NCBI GenBank assembly: GCA_017465625.1
Contig: JAFTVV010000022.1
Coordinates: 1 to 64,000, forward strand
DNA: 64,000 nt
Direction: 5' to 3'
Origin: Oscillospiraceae bacterium
GTDB taxonomy: Bacteria > Bacillota > Clostridia > Oscillospirales > Oscillospiraceae
Position numbers and translations under genes: made by a program. This document shows, in pieces, positions 1 to 5,958 of the stretch. How positions within the stretch are numbered: the first letter of the stretch is position 1; each line of letters opens with the position of its first letter. The notes under the pieces were generated by a model. It ran no database searches, was not told where the DNA came from, and saw nothing but the letters and a program-made list of their open reading frames with translations.

Positions 1-261
1 CAGAGCCTCGTCCACCTTGGCGTCCTTAGCAAAAACCAGAACGCGGCGGGTCTTGCCGGTACCGTTGGGCCGAACAACTGCGCCACGAACCTGCTGGTCG
101 GCGTGACGGGAGTCAACGCCCAACTTGATGTGCAGCTCGACGGTCTCGTCGAACTTAGCGGAAGCACCCTTCACAACCAGATCCAGGGCCTCGCTGGGAT
201 CATACTGAACAGAGCGATCAATCAACTTGGCGCTCTCTTGATATTTTTTGCCTCTAAACAC
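1..261 (-). CDS. rplA: 50S ribosomal protein L1, N-terminal part (cut by window edge)
   Basis: Ribosomal protein L1 builds the L1 stalk of the 50S subunit near the E site and often acts as a translational repressor of its own operon. Eighty-seven codons are present, starting at a GTG (261-259) with AAGGAGG nine bases upstream; the C-terminal part lies beyond base 1. The visible protein begins [15 protein letters not shown] and contains [20 protein letters not shown] and [18 protein letters not shown], both typical of the L1 N-terminal domain. It is the last visible gene of the rpmG-secE-nusG-rplK-rplA run, the normal Firmicutes order. GTG is preferred as start because no ATG lies in a suitable place. 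Confidence 0.96.
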   Translation of the reverse strand, partial: MFRGKKYQESAKLIDRSVQYDPSEALDLVVKGASAKFDETVELHIKLGVDSRHADQQVRGAVVRPNGTGKTRRVLVFAKDAKVDEAL

Positions 262-280
262 TTGTAATATCCTCCTTATA

Positions 281-306
281 GTGGTGATGCGGAAAAATCC
301 TCCCAC
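281..306 (-). promoter_or_regulatory. Structured leader before rplA (GTGGGAGG ... CCAC)
   Basis: On the minus strand the rplK-rplA spacer holds GTGGGAGGA, a T-rich loop, TCC and a closing CACCAC a few bases before the rplA ribosome site, so a GTGG/CCAC stem with an inner GGA/TCC hairpin can form. The same GTGGGAGG...CCAC plan precedes rplK. The repetition suggests an r-protein binding or translation-control element; that role is inferred. Confidence 0.35.
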
Positions 307-337
307 ATTATCGGGTCAATAGCCCGAACAGTAAAAA

Positions 338-763
338 TCAGTCTACAACAGTAACGCCCATGGAACGGCAAGTGCCGGCTACCTGGGATTCTGCGGCTTC
401 GAGAGAGTTGACGTTCAGGTCGGGCATCTTGGTCTTAGCGATCTCGGTGATCTGAGCCTTCGTGATGGTGCCAACCTTGGTCTTGTTGGGAACGCCGGAG
501 CCCTTCTCCAGACCGATTGCTTTCATAACCAGCAGGGGAGTCGGAGGGGTCTTGGTAATAAAGGTAAAGCTGCGGTCAGCGTAAACAGTGATAACAACGG
601 GAATCTTGTAGCCTTCCATTGCCTGGGTACGGGCGTTGAATTCCTTGATAAATGCAGCGATGTTAACACCGTGCTGGCCCAGAGCAGGACCAACAGGGGG
701 GGATGCGGTTGCCTTAGCGGCGTTGATCTGAAGCTTGATAATGCCAGTAACTTTCTGTGCCAT
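338..763 (-). CDS. rplK: 50S ribosomal protein L11
   Basis: L11 (141 residues, the usual length) binds 23S rRNA in the GTPase-associated centre and takes part in factor binding and the stringent response. The protein begins [13 protein letters not shown] and carries [14 protein letters not shown] near residue 25, the proline-rich N-terminal signature, and KTKMPDLN and GTCRSMGV in the C-terminal rRNA-binding domain. The ATG at 763-761 is chosen because GGAGGTG lies six bases upstream; an in-frame GTG nine bases earlier sits inside that ribosome site. It lies between nusG and rplA, in conserved order. Confidence 0.97.
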   Translation of the reverse strand: MAQKVTGIIKLQINAAKATASPPVGPALGQHGVNIAAFIKEFNARTQAMEGYKIPVVITVYADRSFTFITKTPPTPLLVMKAIGLEKGSGVPNKTKVGTITKAQITEIAKTKMPDLNVNSLEAAESQVAGTCRSMGVTVVD

Positions 764-786
764 AATAAGCACCTCCTGAATAAAAT

Positions 787-836
787 GTGGTAATATGCGC
801 CATAGCGCATTTCTTGCGGGGTGTTACCCCTCCCAC
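787..836 (-). promoter_or_regulatory. Structured leader before rplK (GTGGGAGG ... CCAC)
   Basis: The 102-base nusG-rplK spacer holds, on the minus strand, GTGGGAGGGGTAACACCCC, an ATGCGC/GCGCAT hairpin and a closing TACCAC shortly before the rplK ribosome site. The layout repeats that before rplA (281-306), which argues for a shared control structure, perhaps an L1-binding or attenuation site. The binding partner is inference. Confidence 0.4.
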
Positions 837-865
837 GTTCCAACCGTAATAACGGTTCGATGCGT

Positions 866-1396
866 TTATTGGGATACGACTTCCACTTGATCGAGTTCAA
901 ACTCGACGGGAGTCTCGCGGCCAAACATAGAAACAACTACGCTGACTGCATTTTTGTCGACATCGATGGATTCCACCGTGCCAATAAAGGAAGAAAGAGG
1001 ACCATCGACGATGCGGACGCTGTCGCCAACAGCATAGTTGACGATGATTTCCCGCTTCTCAACACCCATCTCATATACTTCCTCGTCGGTCAGAGGAATG
1101 GGATCGCTGCCGGTAGGGCCAACGAAACCGGACACGCCGCGCACATTGCGAATAATATGCCAGGTATCATCACTGTATACCATTTTAACAAACAAATAAC
1201 CGGGGAACAGCTTGCGGTCATACGTTTTGGTAGCACCGGACTCAGTGATTTCGGTAACGGTTTCCATAGGAATGGAGATCACCAAAATCTTATCCTGAAG
1301 CTGACGGCTTTGGATTGTTTTTTCAATGGTGGCCTTTACAGTGTTTTCATAACCGGAATAGGTATGCACAACATACCACTTTGCTGCCTCTGCCAT
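866..1396 (-). CDS. nusG: Transcription termination/antitermination factor NusG
   Basis: NusG (176 residues, family length) binds the RNA polymerase clamp, modulates pausing and couples transcription to translation or Rho. The N-terminal NGN domain starts AAKWYVVHTYSGYEN and includes KLFPGYLFVKM and VRGVSGFVG, the polymerase-contacting surface. The C-terminal KOW domain, about residues 118-176, contains VGDSVRIVDGPL and ends EFELDQVEVV. The ATG at 1396 has AAGGTG eight bases upstream. It starts ten bases after secE, so the two are co-transcribed as is usual. Confidence 0.97.
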   Translation of the reverse strand: MAEAAKWYVVHTYSGYENTVKATIEKTIQSRQLQDKILVISIPMETVTEITESGATKTYDRKLFPGYLFVKMVYSDDTWHIIRNVRGVSGFVGPTGSDPIPLTDEEVYEMGVEKREIIVNYAVGDSVRIVDGPLSSFIGTVESIDVDKNAVSVVVSMFGRETPVEFELDQVEVVSQ

Positions 1397-1406
1397 AGGT
1401 TACACC

Positions 1407-1637
1407 TTAGCCCTTGAGCTTCAGCAGACTGCTGATACCCAAGCCTGCGACATAGTCGAAGATCCAGATGAAAGCGCCGACAATGACTACGCAAGCCAGC
1501 ACGATCAAGGTGTTCTTCAGAACCTGACGGGGGGTGGGCCAAACTACTTTTCTCAGTTCACTGCGCAGTTCGCGGAAGTATCTGGCGATACCACCGAAGA
1601 AACGCTTGAACCAGTTTGCCTTTTTTCCTTCTGCCAT
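1407..1637 (-). CDS. secE: Preprotein translocase subunit SecE
   Basis: SecE clamps the SecY channel in the cytoplasmic membrane. At 76 residues it is the short, single-span Firmicutes type. A basic cytosolic stretch (GKKANWFKRFFGG) is followed by the conserved amphipathic helix ELRSELRKVVWPTPRQVL and one hydrophobic segment, about residues 43-66. Position between rpmG and nusG is the standard arrangement. The start has a GGAGG ribosome site about six bases upstream on the minus strand. Confidence 0.95.
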   Translation of the reverse strand: MAEGKKANWFKRFFGGIARYFRELRSELRKVVWPTPRQVLKNTLIVLACVVIVGAFIWIFDYVAGLGISSLLKLKG

Positions 1638-1650
1638 GATAGCTGCCTCC

Positions 1651-1800
1651 TTACTTCGTCTCGTTGTGGACAGTGTGCTTTCTGCAGAATCTGCAGTACT
1701 TCTTCATTTCGAGACGATCGGGGTCATTCTTCTTGTTTTTCATGGTGTTGTAGTTTCTTTGCTTGCACTCGGAGCATCTCAAAGTGACTTTAACGCGCAT
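1651..1800 (-). CDS. rpmG: 50S ribosomal protein L33
   Basis: L33 is a small 50S protein near the E site. The 49-residue frame starts [17 protein letters not shown] and ends KHTVHNETK. Cysteines 9, 12, 36 and 39 form two CxxC pairs, so this is the zinc-binding C+ form. AAGGAGGTG lies six bases before the ATG. It is the first gene of the minus-strand run; the sigma-A promoter at 1933-1961 lies about 130 bases upstream, leaving an untranslated leader without an evident gene. Confidence 0.95.
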   Translation of the reverse strand: MRVKVTLRCSECKQRNYNTMKNKKNDPDRLEMKKYCRFCRKHTVHNETK

Positions 1801-1932
1801 AACGGCACCTCCTTATATTGCCTCCCTGTATCACTTCGGCTATGAAAGATTTAGTAAGCAGTCAACTACAATAACTGCTCCGAAGCTGAAAAATGGGCAC
1901 AAAAAAATAACCCTCTTTTCACAGGTAAGAAC

Positions 1933-1961
1933 ATTCTAACATAGAGGGTGTGTAAAGTCAA
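1933..1961 (-). promoter_or_regulatory. Sigma-A promoter of rpmG-secE-nusG-rplK-rplA
   Basis: On the minus strand TTGACT (1961-1956), a 17-base spacer and TAGAAT (1938-1933) form a near-consensus promoter firing toward rpmG. Transcription would begin near 1926, giving a leader of about 125 nt. Confidence 0.75.
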
Positions 1962-2016
1962 CAGCTTTTTACGGATTTTTCTGTGATTTCTGCTTTATTT
2001 TTGCAGGATTTTGTAT

Positions 2017-2022
2017 TATAAT
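2017..2022 (+). promoter_or_regulatory. Probable -10 element of ruvX
   Basis: A perfect TATAAT lies 33 bases before the ruvX start. The best -35 at 17 bp is TTTATT, a poor match, so only the -10 is firm. Confidence 0.45.
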
Positions 2023-2054
2023 GATTCAAAAGCAAATAGAAGGAGTTTTTTGAT

Positions 2055-2468
2055 ATGAGAGTGATGGGTGTAGACTATGGCGACGCAAGAACCGGCGTGG
2101 CTGTTTCCGATCTGCTGTGCAGCATTGTAGGTACAACCACGGTCATTCACAGCCGGAATATGGAAAAGACCATTAACCAGCTTTGTGAAATTGTAAAAAA
2201 AGAAGAAGTAGGGGAGATTGCGGTTGGTCTTCCCAAGAATATGGACGGTACGGAGGGCGTGCGTGCGGAGCTTTGCCGCAGTTTTGCCGCTGAACTGGAG
2301 CAGGCCACCGGCTTGCCGGTGAAGCTGTGGGACGAACGACGTACAACTGTGGAAGCGCACAACATTCTGTCGCAACACAACTATCACGGGCAAAATAGGA
2401 AGAATACGGTAGACGCTGTTGCCGCTTCCTTGATTTTGGAAGGATATTTAGCGTTCAGAAAGCGCTAA
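2055..2468 (+). CDS. ruvX: Putative pre-16S rRNA nuclease / Holliday junction resolvase-like YqgF
   Basis: YqgF/RuvX is an RNase H-fold nuclease implicated in 16S rRNA 5'-end maturation and historically named as a Holliday resolvase homologue. The 137-residue protein starts MRVMGVDYGDARTGVAVSD, holding the catalytic D-Y-G-x-x-R-T-G motif; later motifs are EIAVGLPKNMDGTEG, LPVKLWDERRTT and a final DAVAASLILEGYL with the last catalytic Asp. Length matches the family. AGAAGGAG lies upstream of the ATG. Its TAA stop overlaps the TAG of the converging TSUP gene by four bases, so no terminator separates them. Confidence 0.93.
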   Translation: MRVMGVDYGDARTGVAVSDLLCSIVGTTTVIHSRNMEKTINQLCEIVKKEEVGEIAVGLPKNMDGTEGVRAELCRSFAAELEQATGLPVKLWDERRTTVEAHNILSQHNYHGQNRKNTVDAVAASLILEGYLAFRKR

Positions 2469-2830
2469 TTGGTGCTTTTGTGTTTATCTTTGTACATCAT
2501 TTCGCGCAATCCCGTAATGATCAGCAATCCACCGAAAAGTTTTTTCAGCAGATGCAGAGAAAACGAGTGGGAGAAAAATGAAAAGATGGCTGCTGTGATG
2601 CAGCCGGCAATTACACCGGGGAACACTTTTTTGAGAGGAAGTGTTCCCTGTTTTTTTCGGAAAACGGAACTGATGATTGCACTGGGAATGAAAAAAATAA
2701 GATTATAAATTTTAGCAACGGGATATGCCATATCCAATATGATGGTCAGATAAAGAATCAGCAGACTGCCTCCACCGATGCCTAAACCTGCTAAAAATCC
2801 CAATACTGTGGAGACCAAAAATGCTACCAT
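2465..2830 (-). CDS. TSUP (TauE/SafE) family permease, second half
   Basis: TSUP proteins move anions such as sulfite, sulfoacetate or other sulfur compounds; substrates vary. Normal members have about 250 residues in two homologous halves. This frame has only 121 residues: FLAGLGIGGGSLLILYLTI near the start is the conserved glycine-rich half-motif, followed by PVAKIYNLIFFIPSA and two more hydrophobic stretches (about 4 spans). It overlaps the preceding half-gene by seven bases (ATGGTAG), which fits translational coupling, so the two probably assemble as a split transporter. The start ATG is at 2830-2828. Confidence 0.75.
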   Translation of the reverse strand: MVAFLVSTVLGFLAGLGIGGGSLLILYLTIILDMAYPVAKIYNLIFFIPSAIISSVFRKKQGTLPLKKVFPGVIAGCITAAIFSFFSHSFSLHLLKKLFGGLLIITGLREMMYKDKHKSTN

Positions 2831-3180
2831 ATATATCGAATCCCTCCCCAAAGGATGAATAGCCCCAGGAGCTTGTGCAGATATTTTACGGGAATATGCT
2901 TTCCCAAAATGCCGCACAGCACACCTCCCACAGCGCTGCCCAAAAGATAGGGGAGAAGCGCGGTCAGACGTACACCATCCCACGGCAGCAGAAACAGGAG
3001 AGAGACAATACATATTGGCAGAATAATCGCAACAGATGCAGGGAAAATTTCCTGCTGTGAAAGACAGGTAAAGGTCAGCAGGGGCACCAAGACCATACCA
3101 CCGCCTGCGCCAAATGTTCCATTTATGATTCCTGCGGATAGTCCGGCAAGAATTAGTGGAATATATTGCTTTTTGCTCAT
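2824..3180 (-). CDS. TSUP (TauE/SafE) family permease, first half
   Basis: This 118-residue membrane protein carries GLSAGIINGTFGAGGGMVLV, the N-terminal TSUP signature, then hydrophobic stretches near residues 45-65, 73-95 and 100-118. It covers the N-terminal half of a standard TSUP permease, with the other half encoded by the overlapping next gene. The ribosome site AGGAGG lies seven bases from the ATG but is entirely inside the 3' arm of a strong hairpin (3188-3215), so its translation may be low or conditional. Substrate cannot be read from the sequence. Confidence 0.75.
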   Translation of the reverse strand: MSKKQYIPLILAGLSAGIINGTFGAGGGMVLVPLLTFTCLSQQEIFPASVAIILPICIVSLLFLLPWDGVRLTALLPYLLGSAVGGVLCGILGKHIPVKYLHKLLGLFILWGGIRYIW

Positions 3181-3187
3181 AAAAATA

Positions 3188-3215
3188 CCTCCTGTGGATG
3201 TTTTTCCACAGGAGG
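3188..3215. terminator. Hairpin between the PpiC gene and the TSUP pair, covering a ribosome site
   Basis: CCTCCTGTGGA (3188-3198) and TCCACAGGAGG (3205-3215) are perfect 11-bp arms around a 6-base loop, followed on the minus strand by TATTTTT. It can act as an intrinsic terminator after the PpiC gene, while its 3' arm contains the whole AGGAGG of the TSUP gene that starts at 3180. On the plus strand it is followed by CAGTTTTT. Confidence 0.75.
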
Positions 3216-3230
3216 CAGTTTTTATGCAAA

Positions 3231-5012
3231 TCAGGCTGCGGGGGAAGTGGTGGACACTTCGGTAACAGCAGGTGCAGTAGTGGCTGCATCAGTTGCTGCA
3301 GGTGCAGTGGTGGGTGCGTTGGTAGCGGGCTCAGTTGCTACGGGCTCGGTAGCGGGGAGCAGCACCACGCTGGTGTTCATATACTTGCGGCTGCCGGCCT
3401 TAATGGGGGTAGCGGCCAGCAGTTCTTCATTCCAGCGCTCCATCTCCTTGTGTACCAGCTCAGCCTTAATCAAGGTGTCACGGTAGTTGACCTCATCTTC
3501 GCCAACGTAGAACATAATGTGGTAGCCATAGTCGGAGTCCACAATGCCGGTGTCGCCAACCTTGCGGGTATCGTCGATTGCCCAGTTCTTAAAGTTGGTA
3601 ACCAGACCGGAATCTCTGTGAATGCCTTCAATCAGGCCGCCCTCTGCAGCAGAACCGGTATCTTCGGACTTTTCTTTTGCCAAAGCAATGAAGGATTCTT
3701 CGGTTGCGTCGCCTTCCTTCCACTGAGCAAGCAGATCCTCAGCGACCTTCTTGGCAGCAGCCTTGGCTTCTTCCTGTGCCTTGGTCTTCTCTTCACCGGT
3801 CAGCTTGGAGTCCACCTCTTCGGGGGTGATCAGAATGTGACGGACATTGTCCAGCTTATCCAGGTTGTCATCTCTGGAAACGAATACCAATACAACATAG
3901 CTGTTGGTAATTTCTTTGCCTTCGGCATCGGTGGTCACGACAGGGAACAGAGCAATGTCGCCTTCCTTGCGTGCACTGTCGGCCAGCCACTTAGCCTGCT
4001 CTTCGTTGGAGCTCTTGATGGTGCTGTAGAGTCTCTTTTCCACGTTGGAGATAGAGGGCTTCTTCTCCATAGCTTCTACCATCGAGGCGACCTCATCCTT
4101 GCCGGTAGCGGTCAACAGGCTTTCAGCAGCAGCTTTTGCGCCCTCGCGGCCTGCGTTGTCTTCCTCGGCTGTGAAGGTAACCTTGTCGTCCTCACCCTTT
4201 GTGCCTTCGCCGCGGAACTGGGTGTAGCTGAAGGTGTACTGATTGTAGGTGTAGGAGGAGAATTCGTTATAAATGTCCTTGTCGTGTCCGCGATAATCCT
4301 CGTCGGTATACTCCAGAGACTGCTGATAGTGGTTGTAGTATGCGGAAGCAGTATGCTGAACGGTCAGGAAATTCTTGTAGCTCTTAGCGGAAGCACCGTT
4401 CATATACAGTGCACGCAGGAAGGAGTCGGTGCTGGGGAAGCCGTATTGCTGTGCAGCTTCTTTCAGCTCTGCCATTTCTGCGTCGATGGAAGCGCGAGCA
4501 TCATCGGGAAGCTTGAAGCCGTTTTTCTGAGCCTCATCATACAGAGCGTAGTTCCGCTGAATGGATTCATAGACGCTGTTTACGTAATAGTCTGCCCAGG
4601 TTTCGCCGGTCTCTTCGTCCTTAACCATCTCGTCTAAGGGCTTGGACAGATCGGAAGGACATTCCAAACCGATGTAGTAGGGGGCCAGCATAGATGCAGA
4701 TGCACCGTACTGATCAACAAGACTACCAATATTGTTAATGGTGTTGTTGTAGTAATAGCTCATAGTCACCGCATTGATTTTGTGATCGCCTACGGTTACA
4801 GCTACAGTATTCTTTTCGGTGTAGCCGTTGCGCTGCCAGAACTTCACTGCCTGAGATGCCACAAATGCAACTAAAATAACAGCAATCACAGTGACAAATG
4901 CGATGGTTGCGATTTTAGTCTTTTTGGCCTCAGCCTGTTCCTTGCGCTGACGTTCGGTCATGGCCTGAATTTTTTGCTCCTTGCGGAGTTTCTTTTTGCT
5001 GGATGCACTCAT
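3231..5012 (-). CDS. Membrane-anchored peptidyl-prolyl isomerase (PpiC/parvulin type, PrsA-SurA-like)
   Basis: The protein probably assists folding of exported proteins outside the membrane. The 593 residues start MSASSKKKLRKEQKIQ, a basic cytosolic tail, with one membrane span at about residues 33-56 and no lipobox, so it is a type II anchor rather than a PrsA lipoprotein. An extracytoplasmic SurA-N-like helical part (about 65-330) is followed by a parvulin domain (about 395-530) with DNVRHILITPEE, AKEKSEDTGSAAEGGLIEG and DSDYGYHIMFYV. The tail is rich in Ala, Thr and Pro. The ATG at 5012 follows GAGAGGAAATG; an upstream in-frame ATG lacks a ribosome site. It has its own promoter. Confidence 0.85.
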   Translation of the reverse strand: MSASSKKKLRKEQKIQAMTERQRKEQAEAKKTKIATIAFVTVIAVILVAFVASQAVKFWQRNGYTEKNTVAVTVGDHKINAVTMSYYYNNTINNIGSLVDQYGASASMLAPYYIGLECPSDLSKPLDEMVKDEETGETWADYYVNSVYESIQRNYALYDEAQKNGFKLPDDARASIDAEMAELKEAAQQYGFPSTDSFLRALYMNGASAKSYKNFLTVQHTASAYYNHYQQSLEYTDEDYRGHDKDIYNEFSSYTYNQYTFSYTQFRGEGTKGEDDKVTFTAEEDNAGREGAKAAAESLLTATGKDEVASMVEAMEKKPSISNVEKRLYSTIKSSNEEQAKWLADSARKEGDIALFPVVTTDAEGKEITNSYVVLVFVSRDDNLDKLDNVRHILITPEEVDSKLTGEEKTKAQEEAKAAAKKVAEDLLAQWKEGDATEESFIALAKEKSEDTGSAAEGGLIEGIHRDSGLVTNFKNWAIDDTRKVGDTGIVDSDYGYHIMFYVGEDEVNYRDTLIKAELVHKEMERWNEELLAATPIKAGSRKYMNTSVVLLPATEPVATEPATNAPTTAPAATDAATTAPAVTEVSTTSPAA

Positions 5013-5077
5013 ATAATCATTTCCTCTCATATGCATGTGGTGGTGTATCTTCTCAGAAAAGGTACACAGTCCTAAGC

Positions 5078-5106
5078 ATTATAACTGATATAAACGAAAG
5101 TTTCAA
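5078..5106 (-). promoter_or_regulatory. Sigma-A promoter of the PpiC gene
   Basis: TTGAAA (5106-5101), a 17-base spacer and TATAAT (5083-5078) on the minus strand, about 65 bases before the start codon at 5012. Confidence 0.78.
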
Positions 5107-5142
5107 GTATAAATAATCAACTTTTGCCAAAAAAAGAAAGAA

Positions 5143-5162
5143 AGGAGGCTTTTTCGCCTCCT
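5143..5162 (-). terminator. Intrinsic terminator after the 6S-like RNA
   Basis: On the minus strand AGGAGGC, a short A-rich loop and GCCTCCT are followed by a pyrimidine tract of 16 bases (TTTCTTTCTTTTTTT). It ends transcription from the DUF1292/RNA region before the PpiC promoter. Confidence 0.85.
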
Positions 5163-5169
5163 CACTCTG

Positions 5170-5395
5170 TAAAAAACGTCCTTTGACACTCTGGGGCATT
5201 GGGGGTCGAGACCCCCAATGCCTTTTACCCGCTTTGGCCGTATGCATCCGATTATGACCTGCACGAAAAGGCAGGTGGGTTGCCACTCTGTGCTTTAGCT
5301 GCTCCCAACGTCCGCAAAAAATGCGGGAGGTCTGCAATCGGGCACGGAAGTTTTGCATCCCTATTAAATGATGTGGGTCCAAAAGGACACATTAC
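5170..5395 (-). ncRNA. ssrS: Structured non-coding RNA, probable 6S RNA
   Basis: No gene fits this 370-base gap, but its minus strand folds as one long interrupted hairpin. GTCCTTT near the 5' end pairs with AAAGGAC just before a six-T run at the 3' end; CCGT and CCGATT of the 5' half pair with AATCGG and ACGG of the 3' half; apical hairpins CCGCA/TGCGG and CCTGC/GCAGG lie inside. A segment reading GTGGCAACCCACCTGC resembles Firmicutes 6S RNAs as I remember them. 6S RNA binds sigma-A polymerase as a promoter mimic. Ends are approximate, and the identity rests on folding by eye and general resemblance, not on a covariance-model match. Confidence 0.5.
5196..5221. repeat. Near-perfect 26-bp palindrome inside the 6S-like RNA
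   Basis: GCATTGGGGGTC (5196-5207) and its exact reverse complement (5210-5221) are separated by two bases. No T-run follows directly on either strand, so it is not a clean terminator; it looks like a very stable extra hairpin near the RNA 3' end or an inserted palindromic repeat. Confidence 0.7.
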
Positions 5396-5413
5396 GCACC
5401 AAGCAGGATAAAA

Positions 5414-5701
5414 TTATTCGTCGTCCTCCGACTCGTCTTCCTCGTAAATCTGATCCATAATCATGCTGTAAACCGTTTCCAGCTCGTTGTCGTCCTCAAT
5501 GGCGGACAAAATGCTTTCACCGTTTTCTTCGATGGATTTCAGGATGCTGACTTCGGCATCTTCACCGTCTTCCAGACCGGCGGGGATGACGGCCATATAG
5601 GAACAGCCGTTGTATTCCAAAGTGGAAAGCACTTCCAGTTCGTATTCAGTGCCGTCTTCGTCAACGATGGTCATAAAATCAGAGCCATACAGATCTTCCA
5701 T
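5414..5701 (-). CDS. DUF1292 family protein
   Basis: This acidic 95-residue protein matches the DUF1292 (YrzB-like) pattern: an opening MTIVDEDGTEYELEVLSTLEY, a core GCSYMAVIPAG, and an Asp/Glu-rich tail (YEEDESEDDE). The family is widespread in Firmicutes, often near ruvX and mltG, without a settled function. GGAGGG lies seven bases before the ATG. It has a promoter at 5735-5763, and the RNA gene downstream could share its transcript. Confidence 0.85.
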   Translation of the reverse strand: MEDLYGSDFMTIVDEDGTEYELEVLSTLEYNGCSYMAVIPAGLEDGEDAEVSILKSIEENGESILSAIEDDNELETVYSMIMDQIYEEDESEDDE

Positions 5702-5734
5702 ATCAAACCCTCCGCTTGGTTTTATTGTATGCCT

Positions 5735-5763
5735 ATTGTAACCGTTCTATGCTATAAAATCAA
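5735..5763 (-). promoter_or_regulatory. Sigma-A promoter of the DUF1292 gene
   Basis: TTGATT (5763-5758), a 17-base spacer and TACAAT (5740-5735) on the minus strand, 34 bases before the start codon. Confidence 0.75.
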
Positions 5764-5878
5764 GAGTACATTTGGTTACAGCGCACAGAATTGTACAGAA
5801 TAAACAACGAGGCTGTTTGGAAACAGATATTTCATATAATATTTAAAATTAGGTCTTTCGTTTTTTGCGTATATATGT

Positions 5879-5884
5879 TATAAT
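5879..5884 (+). promoter_or_regulatory. Probable -10 element of the PBP1A gene
   Basis: TATAAT 75 bases before the start; the matching -35 (TTTCGT at 17 bp) is weak. The rest of the divergent 5764-5958 gap is AT-rich with no gene. Confidence 0.45.
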
Positions 5885-5958
5885 TGTACGAACAAAGGTA
5901 TGTACTTTTGCGTAAACGAAAATGATCATATTGCGTTGAGCAATATGTAGGAGGTTTT

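Noticed and set aside
1910-1949. ACCCTCT/AGAGGGT inverted repeat around the rpmG promoter -10
   Set aside because: The promoter hexamers lie between the arms and the loop would be 26 bases; a transcript starting at about 1926 contains only one arm. Probably chance.
2465-3289. A single 274-residue minus-strand frame as one gene
   Set aside because: Its first half is in the wrong frame relative to the clear TSUP half-gene at 2824-3180 and has no membrane pattern; only the part from 2830 down is coding.
3198-4637. Long plus-strand open frame opposite the PpiC gene
   Set aside because: Low-complexity Cys/Gly/Val-rich translation with no motif or ribosome site; it is the mirror of a gene with clear domains.
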